Shown here: in pieces, positions 8,891 through 17,641 of the stretch | How positions within the stretch are numbered: the stretch's first letter is position 1 | Layout: each line of letters begins with the position of its first letter | Origin: Bacillota bacterium | GTDB lineage: Bacteria; Bacillota; DTU025 | Direction of reading: 5' to 3' | Assembly (NCBI GenBank): GCA_028709305.1 | Contig: JAQVXE010000007.1 | Coordinates: 1-47,684 of the forward strand | DNA length: 47,684 nucleotides | The notes under the pieces: generated by a model | What the model was told of the DNA's origin: nothing | What the model saw: the letters and a program-made list of their open reading frames with translations, nothing else | Databases searched by the model: none | Program-made: the position numbers and the translations under genes

Positions 8891-9913
8891 CTACTTCTTA
8901 TATAGCTTGTCTGCGTCGGCAGGGAACTCGGGAACCACGTACTCGCCCCTGGCGATAATTTTGGCCCACTCGAGAGCCTTGGCCGTGGCTGATGCGGATG
9001 CCCTGTTGGACTTCTCCGGAGCCAGTCCGACAGCGTTTTCACGCAGGCCCAGAACGACAGTCCGTCCCGTAAAGCCCGGCTTCAGCAACATCTTGGTGCC
9101 CTCAAAAACACCAACGTCTACCCTCTTGATCATGGAGTTCAACACGTTGTTAGGAGCCAGATGGTTCTGGTCGGAATCGACACCTATGGCCCACTTGCCG
9201 TGATCCTCAGCTGCGCGGATAACCCCGATTCCCGTGGAACCGGCAGCGTGGAACACTACGTCTGCCTTTCTGCCGCGGAACATCGAGTCAGCAACGCTCT
9301 TGCCCTTGCCAGGATCATCAAAGACGCCACTGTAGTTCACTATGACGTTCATCTTCGGGTTGGTCTTCCACACTCCCGCTTTATAGCCCGCCTCAAATCT
9401 GTGAATCACGGGAATATCCATGCCGCCTACAAAGCCTACAGTGTTCGTCTGCGTGGTAAGCGCAGCAAGTACGCCAACCAAGAAGGAGCCCTCATGCTCC
9501 TTGTACAGAATCCCGAGCACATTGGGGATAGCCCTGTATTCCTCTTCGGAATAGCCATGGTCAATGATTCCAAACTTGGTGTTCGGGAACTGCTTGGCCA
9601 CCTTCTGAACAGCGTCAGCCATCAGGAAGCCAATGCCCCAAACGACATCGTAGCCTTCTCTGGCAAGGCTGGCAAGGTTTGGCTCATAGTCAGACGGTGT
9701 ATTTGACTCAACATACCGTGTGCCATGGCCCAACTCGTTCGCAAGCCGCTGCAGGCCTACATAAGCCGAGTCATTAAAGGACTGGTCGCCCAGACCGCCA
9801 ATGTCAAACACAATTCCAACCTTAGGCGCCGGGGCAGCAAAGCCGCTGAATGCGCAACCCACAAGCATCCCCACAGCCAGGAGAATAACTAAGACACGAT
9901 TAAGAGACTTCAT
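8891..9913 (-). CDS. nupN: BMP-family nucleoside-binding lipoprotein (BmpA/PnrA/NupN)
   Basis: Extracellular lipoprotein that captures nucleosides for the NupOPQ importer. It starts at ATG 9913 behind GGGGAGGATTG. The signal peptide covers about residues 1-19 and ends in a lipobox, LVGC, with Cys20 as the lipid-anchored residue. The mature part opens with the family motif VGIVFDIGGLGDQSFNDSA, and the middle has GFVGGMDIPVIHRFEAGYKAG, both typical of BMP/PnrA proteins. At 340 residues the length is normal. It is the first gene of the transport operon and is divergent from the glutamate dehydrogenase gene. Confidence 0.95.
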   Translation of the reverse strand: MKSLNRVLVILLAVGMLVGCAFSGFAAPAPKVGIVFDIGGLGDQSFNDSAYVGLQRLANELGHGTRYVESNTPSDYEPNLASLAREGYDVVWGIGFLMADAVQKVAKQFPNTKFGIIDHGYSEEEYRAIPNVLGILYKEHEGSFLVGVLAALTTQTNTVGFVGGMDIPVIHRFEAGYKAGVWKTNPKMNVIVNYSGVFDDPGKGKSVADSMFRGRKADVVFHAAGSTGIGVIRAAEDHGKWAIGVDSDQNHLAPNNVLNSMIKRVDVGVFEGTKMLLKPGFTGRTVVLGLRENAVGLAPEKSNRASASATAKALEWAKIIARGEYVVPEFPADADKLYKK

Positions 9914-10265
9914 TCAACAATCCTCCCCTAATAAGGTGCTTTGAATCTAGGTCTAGACTTCGCTACATAACGGCCAACTCCTTCCTGAGGAGGGTTGAGT
10001 TTCGCTTCCATGTCGCCCCTAATGCTACTCGCACCTGTCACATGTCGCCAAAACGCTGCACGTCTCACGTCCCATTCAGATTCTTCTTGCAAGCATGCGG
10101 CTGGGGGCGGACCCTTGAGGTTAATACAGACCTTCCCCCCATACGTTCTGACGCTCTCTAATATGCAATGCTTAATAACTCCCCACTTTCTTCAGCAGGA
10201 GCATGAAGGAATATGGAGAATTATTAGATAGTGACTGCGAACATAGCATATATGGAGGTAATAAA
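9914..10265. other. Divergent intergenic region between the nucleoside-binding lipoprotein and gdhA
   Basis: 352 bp that must hold the promoters of both divergent genes. The ribosome binding sites are clear (GGGGAGG before 9913 on the minus strand, GGAGGTAATAAA just before 10266 on the plus strand). No -35/-10 pair stands out. A weak candidate for gdhA is CTGACG near 10149 followed 17 bp later by CTTAAT. An open frame runs from ATG 10203 into gdhA, but the added 21 residues are not enzyme-like. I see no riboswitch or operator that I can name. Confidence 0.4.
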
Positions 10266-11516
10266 ATGGCAGGTGGCCAATATGAGCAGGTACTAGCTCG
10301 GCTTCGCGAGGCTGCTCGGATCCTCAACCTTGAGCCAGGCATCTTCGAGATCCTCGCAGAACCAGAGCGCACGCTCGAGGTTGCGCTTCCCATCAAGATG
10401 GATGATGGGAGCATTAAGGTGTTTATTGGATACAGGTGCCAGCACTCCACCGTACGCGGCCCGGCGAAAGGTGGAGTTCGCTATGCAATGGATGTATGCA
10501 TGGACGAAGTGAAGGCGCTGTCTTCGTGGATGACCTGGAAATGCGCAGTCGCAGGAATTCCCTACGGAGGCGGCAAGGGCGGCATCCGCGTGGACCCTAC
10601 ACAGCTGTCAGAGGGCGAGTTGGAGAGGCTCACACGGCGTTATGTGTACGCAACATACCCAATCATAGGGCCTGAACAGGACATCCCTGCGCCTGACATG
10701 GGAACCAACGCCCAGATTATGGGCTGGTTCGTGGATACCTACTCGATTCTCAACGGAGTCTATAGCCCAGGCGTGGTCACTGGCAAACCAGTGCCCATCG
10801 GTGGCTCAATTGGACGCCGTGAAGCAACTGGCCGAGGTGTGATCTTCGCCGTGCGCGAACTCCTAATCCGGCTCGGCAAAGAGCCAACCGAGATTACATG
10901 CGCGGTCCAGGGCTACGGAAACGTAGGTTCAGTTGCCGCAACGTTGGCACATGAATTGGGCTGCAAGGTAGTTGCCGTCAGCGACATCACCGGCGGACGC
11001 TACAACCCGAGAGGACTCAACATACCCGAGATTACCAAGCATGTGGAGAACAACAGGGTCCTTGAAGGATACGAGGAACCGGGAGCCGACAACATATCAA
11101 ACACCGACCTCCTCACACTAGATGTCGATCTCCTCATCCCAGCCGCCCTACAGAATCAGATTACCGAAGAAAACGCAGCAGACATCAAAGCAAAGTTTAT
11201 CGTCGAAGCCGCAAATGGACCTACCACGGCAGATGCCGACAAGATCCTTGGCGAAAACGGGATTCTTGTCGTGCCGGATATCCTGGCAAATGCCGGCGGA
11301 GTCATCTGCTCCTACTTCGAGTGGGTCCAGAATCTGCAGAATTTCTACTGGAGCGAGGAAGAAGTCAACTCGAGGCTCGACAACATTATGACAAACAACT
11401 TCGCAGAGGTATGGGACTTCGCCCACGAGAAGGACCTGAGCCTCCGCACAGGCGCCTACATCCTAGGAGTAAAGCGCGTAGTGGATGCTATTAAACTACG
11501 TGGCATCTTCCCGTGA
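10266..11516 (+). CDS. gdhA: Glutamate dehydrogenase (Glu/Leu/Phe/Val dehydrogenase family)
   Basis: Hexameric enzyme interconverting glutamate and 2-oxoglutarate plus ammonia with a nicotinamide cofactor. The 416-residue length fits the clostridial/thermophile type. The substrate-binding lysines are visible in PAKGGVRY (K68) and WKCAVAGIPYGGGKGG (K92, catalytic K104). The Rossmann loop is GYGNVG at about 216-221. The start ATG 10266 is fixed by GGAGGTAATAAA immediately before it. It is the one clear plus-strand gene, divergent from the nucleoside transporter and convergent with the Vor/Ptb/Buk operon. It probably regenerates 2-oxoglutarate for transaminases during amino acid fermentation. 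Specificity for NAD rather than NADP is likely for this subgroup but not proven. A leucine or valine dehydrogenase is less likely at this length. Confidence 0.94.
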   Translation: MAGGQYEQVLARLREAARILNLEPGIFEILAEPERTLEVALPIKMDDGSIKVFIGYRCQHSTVRGPAKGGVRYAMDVCMDEVKALSSWMTWKCAVAGIPYGGGKGGIRVDPTQLSEGELERLTRRYVYATYPIIGPEQDIPAPDMGTNAQIMGWFVDTYSILNGVYSPGVVTGKPVPIGGSIGRREATGRGVIFAVRELLIRLGKEPTEITCAVQGYGNVGSVAATLAHELGCKVVAVSDITGGRYNPRGLNIPEITKHVENNRVLEGYEEPGADNISNTDLLTLDVDLLIPAALQNQITEENAADIKAKFIVEAANGPTTADADKILGENGILVVPDILANAGGVICSYFEWVQNLQNFYWSEEEVNSRLDNIMTNNFAEVWDFAHEKDLSLRTGAYILGVKRVVDAIKLRGIFP

Positions 11517-11560
11517 TGTAGACGGCCTGAAGGCGCAACCCGGGATTGCCCCGATGCTGT

Positions 11561-11590
11561 GGGACGCCGCTACTAGGCGTCCCTTCTTCA
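11561..11590 (+). terminator. Rho-independent terminator of gdhA
   Basis: GGGACGCC (11561-11568) pairs perfectly with GGCGTCCC (11576-11583) around a 7-nt loop and is followed by TTCTTCAT. It lies about 45 bp after the gdhA stop codon. Confidence 0.75.
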
Positions 11591-11755
11591 TCTCTGCGGA
11601 ACGGGATGACCCGCTGGTGGGTTTGGCTTTCATCCCCTAGCCCCCGTCCCAAATCCCCTCCGAACTCGCGCAGTCCCATTCATATGTGCATGATGCAGCT
11701 GGCATGCCTCATGTGCGGAATCTGGGTTTCCTTCTGAGGTTACCTGCCCACAAAG

Positions 11756-11796
11756 GCCGGCCCGCAAGCGGCTGCAAGTGCCGCTTACGGGCCGGC
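11756..11796 (-). terminator. Large hairpin closing the Buk/Ptb/Vor operon
   Basis: Two 17-nt arms (11756-11772 and 11780-11796) pair with a single mismatch around a 7-nt loop, giving 16 base pairs rich in G and C. On the minus strand the stem is followed by CTTTGTG. It lies about 80 bp after the last gene of the minus-strand operon, where a terminator is expected. The U-tract is poor, so the strand and strength are inferred from position. Confidence 0.6.
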
Positions 11797-11873
11797 AATC
11801 GTCTCGAACGTCCCCTGATCGCCTCTTTCAGCCGCCTGGGCTCGAGGCCGTCGTCACAGTTGAACCTATTGCT

Positions 11874-12410
11874 CTACTTGGCCAGCTCGGCTCCTGCCTC
11901 CAGCGCCTTTACATTCAGAGGTATCAAGTTATGCCTTCTCGCAGGCAGTACCTCCTTGAGGCTCTCAGCTATCGAGTCCATCGATACCACACGCGTGGCA
12001 GCAAGATAGGCGCCGAGCGCGCACATGTTGGCCACTCGACCAGATCCCAGTTCGGCAGCCATGTCATTGGCTGGAACTGCAATTACCCTCACATCAGAGC
12101 GAGTAGGCATTCGGTCTATTAGCGAGCTGTTGTATACAAGCACGCCCCCTGGCCTGAGCGCAGGCTCGAACCTGTCCAGTGAAGGCCTGTTCATTACTAT
12201 GACTGACAAGGGCTCCGACACAATCGGCGAACCTATCGGATCAGTCGATATCACGACAGAGCAGTTCGCCGTTCCACCGCGCATCTCCGGCCCGTACGAA
12301 GGTATCCACGAAACGTTTTTCCCTTCAAACAGTCCGGCGTATGACAGGAGTTGGCCCATCACCATGACGCCCTGGCCGCCGAAGCCAGATATGATCAGTT
12401 CCTCAAGCAT
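11874..12410 (-). CDS. vorC: 2-oxoacid:ferredoxin oxidoreductase, gamma subunit
   Basis: POR gamma-domain protein of about 178 residues, the last subunit of a four-subunit 2-oxoacid:ferredoxin oxidoreductase. The N-terminal [16 protein letters not shown] is the family's glycine-rich signature, followed by [18 protein letters not shown], also typical. The start ATG 12410 overlaps the beta-subunit stop by 8 bp and is preceded by GGAAGGGGGG. The frame is open to 12446 but that part lies within the neighbour. The gene order delta-alpha-beta-gamma matches Vor and Kor operons. The substrate cannot be fixed by this subunit. Confidence 0.92.
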   Translation of the reverse strand: MLEELIISGFGGQGVMVMGQLLSYAGLFEGKNVSWIPSYGPEMRGGTANCSVVISTDPIGSPIVSEPLSVIVMNRPSLDRFEPALRPGGVLVYNSSLIDRMPTRSDVRVIAVPANDMAAELGSGRVANMCALGAYLAATRVVSMDSIAESLKEVLPARRHNLIPLNVKALEAGAELAK

Positions 12411-13158
12411 TGTTCGGCCCCCCTTCCGGAGTTCGGAACTCTCCAAGGGGATAGTATGGAATCATGTTCTCTTCCAGCCAGCTCATGGCCTCATACGGGC
12501 CCATTCCCCAGTTGGTCGGGCATGTAGACAGGCACTCGACAAGAGAGAACCCCTCGCCAGCCAGCTGTGTTTCGAACGCCTTCCTTATCGCGGTCTTCGC
12601 CTTCGCCACATTCCCCGGAGATGAGAGCGCAACTCTGGCTACATACGCTGCGCCGGGAATCGTTGCCAGCATCTCCGAAACCCGAAGCGGGCTGCCGCAA
12701 TGCTCTTTCTGCCTGCCAAAAGGCGCAGTAGTCGCCTTCTGGCCCACCAGCGTAGTCGGAGCCATCTGGCCTCCCGTCATTCCGTATATTGCATTGTTCA
12801 CGAATATCACCGTGATACGTTCGCCTCTCATTGCGGCATGCACTATTTCGGCAGCCCCAATCGAAGCCAGGTCGCCATCGCCCTGGTATGAAAAGACGAC
12901 TGAGTCAGGCACTGACCGCTTTATCCCTGTGGCAACAGCCGGGGCTCGCCCGTGTGCTGCCTGCTGGAAGTCGCAGTCGAAGTAGTCGTATGCAAAGACT
13001 GCGCAGCCTACCGGGGCAACCCCGATAGCGCGGTCTCTGATTCCCAGATCATCAATGGCTTCCGCAACCAACTTGTGTGCGATGCCGTGTGTGCAACCTG
13101 GGCAGTAATGCGTCGACCTTGGCTGCAGCGACTTTGGAACAGAATATACTTGCTTCAT
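12403..13158 (-). CDS. vorA: 2-oxoacid:ferredoxin oxidoreductase, beta subunit (TPP-binding)
   Basis: Subunit of 251 residues that binds thiamine pyrophosphate and takes part in oxidative decarboxylation of a 2-oxoacid to acyl-CoA. The TPP motif is visible as [10 protein letters not shown] followed about 25 residues later by [13 protein letters not shown]. An N-terminal HYCPGCTHG supplies the CxxC seen in four-subunit enzymes. ATG 13158 overlaps the alpha-subunit stop (ATGA) and has GGAGGTGCGGAA before it. Naming of Vor subunits differs between databases. A 2-oxoglutarate (Kor) specificity remains possible, but the ptb/buk genes next to it favour branched-chain or short-chain 2-oxoacids. Confidence 0.93.
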   Translation of the reverse strand: MKQVYSVPKSLQPRSTHYCPGCTHGIAHKLVAEAIDDLGIRDRAIGVAPVGCAVFAYDYFDCDFQQAAHGRAPAVATGIKRSVPDSVVFSYQGDGDLASIGAAEIVHAAMRGERITVIFVNNAIYGMTGGQMAPTTLVGQKATTAPFGRQKEHCGSPLRVSEMLATIPGAAYVARVALSSPGNVAKAKTAIRKAFETQLAGEGFSLVECLSTCPTNWGMGPYEAMSWLEENMIPYYPLGEFRTPEGGPNNA

Positions 13159-14225
13159 TTCCGCACCTCCGCCCTGGCGATCTCCTCGACTCGCTCCAGA
13201 ATCTCGGCAGCTGTCGGGATAACACCGCCGGTAGTGCCATAGAAATGGACTGGAGCTGCTCCAGAGACCGCAACTTTCACATCCTCGACCATCTGCCCAA
13301 GACTCATTTCCACCGTCAAGAAGGCTTTGGCAGTGCGAGCAACCTCCCCAATCTCATCGTATGGGAACGGGGATACTGTGATGGGGCGGATGAGCCCAAC
13401 CTTGAGCCCTGCAGCGCGGGCCCTGTCCATCACTGACCGGCATATCCTTGCAGTGGTTCCATAGGCCACCAGTACAATGTCGGCATCATCAGTCTTCGCC
13501 TTCTCGCACATTACTTCGTTCTTCTTTGCCTGTTCGAACCTTTCGGCGATCTTCAGGTTGTGCTTGAAGAGCGCCTCAGGCTGAAGGTAGATGGAGTTAA
13601 TCAGACGGGGGGCGCGCCCATCCTTCGCGCCAGTAGTGGCCCAATCCTTAGCCGGAACTTCCCTCGGAGCCGGCTCACGGAACTCAACGGGTTCCATCAT
13701 CTGGCCTAGAACTCCGTCTCCCAGAATCATCACAGGCATTCGATATGTCTCAGCTACGTCAAACGCCTGCATCGTCAGATCAACCATTTCCTGAATGGAC
13801 GCCGGCGCATATACGATCGTGTAGTAATCGCCATGCCCTCCGCCTTTCACGGCCTGGAAATAGTCGCTTTGAGCAGGCTGAATTCCACCTAGTCCCGGTC
13901 CTCCACGAACCATGTTGACTATAAGGCACGGCAATTCAGCCCCAGCAATGTAGGATATTCCTTCCTGTTTGAGGCTTATGCCAGGGCTCGATGATGAAGT
14001 CATTACACGCGCTCCGGTTCCGGCGGCACCGTACACCATGTTGATGGCCGCCACTTCACTTTCAGCCTGCAAAAACAGGCCGCCGACTTCAGGTAGCCTT
14101 CGGGCCATGTACTCAGGGATTTCGTTCTGGGGAGTTATCGGATACCCGAAGAAGTACCTGCACCCAGCCCTGACGGCAGCCTCAGCAACGGCTTCATTTC
14201 CCTTAAATAACTTACGTTCTGCCAT
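13155..14225 (-). CDS. vorB: 2-oxoacid:ferredoxin oxidoreductase, alpha subunit (VorB-like)
   Basis: A 356-residue subunit carrying the POR N-terminal pyrimidine-binding domain and the domain II fold. Family features include [26 protein letters not shown] at the N-terminus (read as two adjacent motifs), [16 protein letters not shown], and the [19 protein letters not shown] block. These are close in style to proteins annotated as 3-methyl-2-oxobutanoate dehydrogenase subunit VorB. Starts at ATG 14225 after GAGGAGGG. It forms the catalytic unit with the beta subunit and passes electrons to ferredoxin via the small Fe-S subunit encoded just upstream. Confidence 0.94.
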   Translation of the reverse strand: MAERKLFKGNEAVAEAAVRAGCRYFFGYPITPQNEIPEYMARRLPEVGGLFLQAESEVAAINMVYGAAGTGARVMTSSSSPGISLKQEGISYIAGAELPCLIVNMVRGGPGLGGIQPAQSDYFQAVKGGGHGDYYTIVYAPASIQEMVDLTMQAFDVAETYRMPVMILGDGVLGQMMEPVEFREPAPREVPAKDWATTGAKDGRAPRLINSIYLQPEALFKHNLKIAERFEQAKKNEVMCEKAKTDDADIVLVAYGTTARICRSVMDRARAAGLKVGLIRPITVSPFPYDEIGEVARTAKAFLTVEMSLGQMVEDVKVAVSGAAPVHFYGTTGGVIPTAAEILERVEEIARAEVRK

Positions 14226-14239
14226 GCATACTGCCCTCC

Positions 14240-14446
14240 TCAGGGTTTGAATACTTCGATTACAGCGTCAGGACACATCCGTGCACAAATCCCGCAGGAG
14301 ATGCAGTTCTCCTCATCTGCGAGCACAGCAGGATGGTAGCCCTTAGCGTTTATGCGCTCTGCCATTACTATCACTTTCCTGGGACAGAACTGAACACACA
14401 GTTCACATCCCTTGCACTTCTCCTCATCAAACACTACTTTCGTCAT
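14240..14446 (-). CDS. vorD: 2-oxoacid:ferredoxin oxidoreductase, delta subunit (2x[4Fe-4S] ferredoxin)
   Basis: A 68-residue bacterial ferredoxin-type protein with two complete cluster motifs, CKGCELCVQFCP and CISCGICARMCP. It carries electrons from the catalytic subunits to the external ferredoxin. ATG 14446 overlaps the stop of butyrate kinase 1 (ATGA) and is preceded by GGGAGGAGG, so the oxidoreductase is translationally coupled to the kinase. This direct coupling is good evidence that acyl-CoA made here feeds the Ptb-Buk pathway. Confidence 0.95.
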   Translation of the reverse strand: MTKVVFDEEKCKGCELCVQFCPRKVIVMAERINAKGYHPAVLADEENCISCGICARMCPDAVIEVFKP

Positions 14447-15531
14447 CGGCCGCCTCCTCCCAACATCATTCGTTTGGGTTCTTCATGACCCCGGAGGACC
14501 CTGAGGCCTGCATCGGCCAACGCCTCCATCTCACATTCACCTGGATAGACCATCATATCGGCAATGAAGTCTACTCGCTCTCTAATCCAGGCAACAAGCA
14601 TTTCAGAGTTTGCAGCACCTCCGGTAAGGATGATTGCATCTACATCACCTGCGAGAGCACAGGCCACACGCCCTATCTCCTTTGATACCTGGTAGGCCAT
14701 GCCCTCATAGCACAGTCTGGCATAATCATCTCCTTCCTCAATCCGCTTCTCTACATCCAAGAGCGAATTCGTTCCAAGGTACGCCACCAGGCCACCTTGT
14801 CCGGTTACCTTCCGCCTCATCTCTGCCTCTGTGTATTTCCCTGAGAAGCAGAGCTTCACCAAAGACGTGTTGGGAAGGCTTCCGGATCGTTCTGACGAGT
14901 AAGGGCCCTCTCCGTCCAGTGCGTTGCTGACCTCAACAACGCGCCCACGCCTGTGCCCGCCTATGCTTATGCCACCGCCGAGATGCACTACTATGAAATT
15001 GCATTCCTCATAGGTCCGTCCCATCTTTCGCGCAGCCTTCCTAGCCACTGCCTTTTGGTTTAAGGCGTGGAAAACGCTTCTGCGCTCAATATCGGGAATG
15101 CCTGTCATGCGGGCTATGTCGTGAAGTTCATCGGTTGTTGTTGCGTCAGCAATATAGGAGGGAATTCCCAGATTGTCGGCTATCTCCTTGGCTATGATGC
15201 CGCCAAGGCTGGAGGCATGGTTCCATCCCCATTCGTAGAGGGCATCTATTAGCACGTCATCTACGATGTACACCCCGCCTTCCATAGGAGGCAATACGCC
15301 ACCGCGCCCAACTACGGCTGACAGAGTATCTGCAGGAATCGGCCCTCTTTCCATGAACTCGAGCACCGCTTCCTTTCTCATATCAAACTGGTCAAAGATG
15401 CGGGGGTAGGAAGCAATGAGAGCGGCATCGTGTCTCAGAGTTTCGGATGCCACAGACTGATCGCCGTCGAATACGGCTACTTTCGTTGAAGTGGACCCGG
15501 GGTTAATGACAAGAACCCTGTAGTCGCTCAC
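14443..15531 (-). CDS. buk: Butyrate kinase (paralogue 1)
   Basis: Acetokinase-family enzyme that makes ATP and butyrate (or a branched short-chain acid) from the acyl phosphate. Visible motifs are VLVINPGSTSTKVAVF at the N-terminus, VVHLGGGISIGGH in the middle, ERSGSLPN and AIILTGGAANSEM near the C-terminus. About 362 residues, normal for Buk and shorter than acetate kinase. I chose GTG 15531, which has GGAGGTGGTTGGG before it. GTG 15540 would sit inside that ribosome binding site. It lies 17 bp after ptb and overlaps vorD. It is clearly diverged from the second butyrate kinase at 16494-17582. Confidence 0.94.
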   Translation of the reverse strand: MSDYRVLVINPGSTSTKVAVFDGDQSVASETLRHDAALIASYPRIFDQFDMRKEAVLEFMERGPIPADTLSAVVGRGGVLPPMEGGVYIVDDVLIDALYEWGWNHASSLGGIIAKEIADNLGIPSYIADATTTDELHDIARMTGIPDIERRSVFHALNQKAVARKAARKMGRTYEECNFIVVHLGGGISIGGHRRGRVVEVSNALDGEGPYSSERSGSLPNTSLVKLCFSGKYTEAEMRRKVTGQGGLVAYLGTNSLLDVEKRIEEGDDYARLCYEGMAYQVSKEIGRVACALAGDVDAIILTGGAANSEMLVAWIRERVDFIADMMVYPGECEMEALADAGLRVLRGHEEPKRMMLGGGGR

Positions 15532-15548
15532 CCCAACCACCTCCGTTA

Positions 15549-16445
15549 CTATGACGTTGCGATAGCCAGCGCAAGCGAGTTTAGCCTGGCCTCGGGAGAA
15601 TCTGAGCGAGATGTGAGCACAATTGGCGCGCGAGCCCCGGTCACTACAGCCGCTGTCTCAACTTGGCCAAAGTAGACTAGAGTTTTGTATATGACGTTTC
15701 CTGCAACGATGTTTGGAGCAAGGAGTATGTCTGCTCGCCCAGCAACAGGACCTCCCACTCCCTTGTGCTCTGCGGATTCGCGAGAGACGGCGTTATCAAG
15801 GCCAAGGGGACCGTCTACTATGCATCCGCGTATCTGGCGCCTATCGCTCATCTTGGCAAGCGCCGCGGCTTCCACAGTCTCGGGCATGTCCGGATTCACG
15901 ACCTCCACAGCGGCTACACATGCGATCTTCGGCATTTCATTCCCTAGTTTATGGGCTACTTCGACAACATTCTTAATTATCTGTACCTTGTCCTGAAGAG
16001 TAGGCACAACTACCATGGCACCATCTGTCAAGTAGATCAGCCTGTCGTATCTGGGAGACTTGAAGACCGCAACGTGGCTCAAGAGCCTACCGGTGCGGAG
16101 ACCGACCTCCTTGTCCAGCACTGCTCTCAGAAAATCGGCCGTCGGAATAAGTCCCTTCATCAAGATACCCGCCTGCCCGGAACTGACCAGTTCAACTGCA
16201 CGCAAAGCAGCAATCCTCGGGTCAGGTTCATGCAAAACTTCTACATCTGAAAGCCTCAGCCCCGTCTGAGAGGCCATAGGGTTTATGACTTCCTCATCGC
16301 CTACAAGGACAAACTCTCCCATCCCAATCTCCTGGGCCATCTGAACAGCTTCGAGTACTTCACGATCTTGCGCGGCTGCAATTGCTACCTTGGCTGACGG
16401 GCGCTCCTTTGCACGCGCCACAACCTCATCGAAGGTTGCAAGCAT
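15549..16445 (-). CDS. ptb: Phosphate butyryltransferase
   Basis: Converts butyryl-CoA (or isobutyryl-/isovaleryl-CoA) and phosphate to acyl phosphate, the substrate of Buk. About 298 residues, the size of Ptb and shorter than Pta. The N-terminus (VVARAKERPSAKVAIAAAQD), GILMKGLIPTADFLRAVLD and the C-terminal VVTGARAPIVLTSRSDS are typical of the family. The start ATG 16445 is favoured by GGGAGG eight bases upstream. ATG 16451 is too close to that site. It lies between two butyrate kinase genes, with short gaps on both sides, in one operon. Confidence 0.94.
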   Translation of the reverse strand: MLATFDEVVARAKERPSAKVAIAAAQDREVLEAVQMAQEIGMGEFVLVGDEEVINPMASQTGLRLSDVEVLHEPDPRIAALRAVELVSSGQAGILMKGLIPTADFLRAVLDKEVGLRTGRLLSHVAVFKSPRYDRLIYLTDGAMVVVPTLQDKVQIIKNVVEVAHKLGNEMPKIACVAAVEVVNPDMPETVEAAALAKMSDRRQIRGCIVDGPLGLDNAVSRESAEHKGVGGPVAGRADILLAPNIVAGNVIYKTLVYFGQVETAAVVTGARAPIVLTSRSDSPEARLNSLALAIATS

Positions 16446-16493
16446 TGTCATCTCCTCCCTCAGGCAATGTGTTCGGATCGGGTTTGTGCTGGG

Positions 16494-17582
16494 TCAAACG
16501 GACGCATATGATCTTGCCTCTTCCTCTCCGGCAAGCACTCGCATGGCGCTGCGCGCCAGAGCTTCCATTTCGTTCTCTCCTGGGAACGTGACAATTGGAG
16601 CTATGAAGCTGCACCTCTCTGTTATGTGTCCAACCAGACGTTCCCAAGACGCAAGCCCTCCGGTGAGAGCAATGGCATCAACGCGCCCGCAAAGAACTGT
16701 CGCCATGGCCCCTATCTCCTTAGATATCTGGTAGGCCATAACCTCCTCAACCTTCTCTGCATGTTCATCTCCTGCAAGGATCCTCTTCTCCACCTCACGG
16801 GCATCAGTCGTCCCGAGGTGTGCAAGAAGCCCACTACCATGCGTAATCAAATGCAGCAGTTCATCCTCGGTGTACTTCCCTGAATAGCACAGGGTTACCA
16901 GATCGCTCATGGGTAGAGAGCCTGAACGCTCCGGCGATAACGGCCCCTCATCGTCGGCACCATTTGCATCGATCATCTTCCCTGCCTTCACAGGACATAT
17001 CGATATTCCACTGCCCAGATGAGCGACTACGAGGTCCACATCCTCCACTGCCTTGCCTAGGCTCTCGGCAGCCTTGGCTGCAGTGCTCCTTATCGAGAGC
17101 GCATGCAGCTTCGACAGACGCGAGATATCCGGCAGACCCGATAGCCTGGCCAATGGTCCGTACTCATCGACCGTGATAGGATCGGCGAAATAGGCGCAAA
17201 CCCCAATCGAATCCGCAAGAGCACGGGCGATTGGAGCGGCCAAATTGGCAGCGTGTTCCGTAGAAGGGCGGTTGAGCAGATCATCCACTACAACATCATC
17301 TACTGAGTAGACCCCTCCGGGCACCGGCTTGAGGGCGCCGCCGCGGGAAATGACGGCATCAACTTCGTCAAGCATGACGCTGTTGGCCTCAAGACTGCCG
17401 AGCACCACATTCTTACGGTATTCCAGTTGGTCGGAGATTCTGGCGTACTGCGCCAGTTCATCGGGGGGATGTTGTATGTTGTCTGAATAGACTGGTTTGC
17501 AGCCGCTGTAGACCGCCACCTTGGTGGACGTGGAACCTGTGTTTACCACGAGAACTGAGAAAGTCCGATTAATACATCCCAA
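16494..17582 (-). CDS. buk2: Butyrate kinase (paralogue 2)
   Basis: Second acetokinase-family butyrate kinase, first gene of the catabolic operon. It shares VLVVNTGSTSTKVAVY, VVAHLGSGISI, ERSGSLPM and AIALTGGLASWERL with paralogue 1 but differs at well over half of the remaining positions by eye, so the duplication is old or the gene was acquired separately. A different acyl chain preference is possible. The start is uncertain: TTG 17582 lies a good distance from GGGAAGGCGG, whereas GTG 17591 is only two bases from AAGG. The upstream ribosome binding site lies inside an inverted repeat (17595-17637). Confidence 0.9.
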   Translation of the reverse strand: MGCINRTFSVLVVNTGSTSTKVAVYSGCKPVYSDNIQHPPDELAQYARISDQLEYRKNVVLGSLEANSVMLDEVDAVISRGGALKPVPGGVYSVDDVVVDDLLNRPSTEHAANLAAPIARALADSIGVCAYFADPITVDEYGPLARLSGLPDISRLSKLHALSIRSTAAKAAESLGKAVEDVDLVVAHLGSGISICPVKAGKMIDANGADDEGPLSPERSGSLPMSDLVTLCYSGKYTEDELLHLITHGSGLLAHLGTTDAREVEKRILAGDEHAEKVEEVMAYQISKEIGAMATVLCGRVDAIALTGGLASWERLVGHITERCSFIAPIVTFPGENEMEALARSAMRVLAGEEEARSYASV

Positions 17583-17594
17583 CGGACCCACCGC

Positions 17595-17637
17595 CTTCCC
17601 AAGTCGTACACACTTATGTATATTCTACTTTGGGAAG
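17595..17637 (-). promoter_or_regulatory. Inverted repeat covering the butyrate kinase 2 ribosome binding site
   Basis: CTTCCCAA at 17595-17602 is the exact reverse complement of TTGGGAAG at 17630-17637. In the minus-strand transcript the second arm contains the GGGAAGG ribosome binding site of the first gene of the catabolic operon. It could be an RNA hairpin that hides the site or a DNA operator with two half-sites 35 bp apart. The A/T-rich loop could also contain promoter elements. Function is inferred. Confidence 0.4.
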
Positions 17638-17641
17638 CAAG

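Larger units (their letters stand above)
11517..11873. other. Convergent intergenic region holding two terminator-like hairpins
   Basis: 357 bp between the ends of gdhA (+) and the oxidoreductase operon (-). It contains a plus-strand terminator at 11561-11590 and a large inverted repeat at 11756-11796. Short frames in between have no ribosome binding sites and no recognisable product. Nothing else seen. Confidence 0.6.

Noticed and set aside
10203-10265. Upstream ATG of the glutamate dehydrogenase frame, with an AGGAGC site
   Set aside because: The extra 21 residues are not enzyme-like, and the GGAGGTAATAAA site before ATG 10266 is far better.
11874-14446. Reading the oxidoreductase as a 2-oxoglutarate (Kor) or pyruvate enzyme
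   Set aside because: Not excluded, but the alpha subunit style and the direct coupling to butyrate kinase and Ptb favour a branched-chain or short-chain 2-oxoacid. Pyruvate enzymes would be expected next to pta/ack instead.
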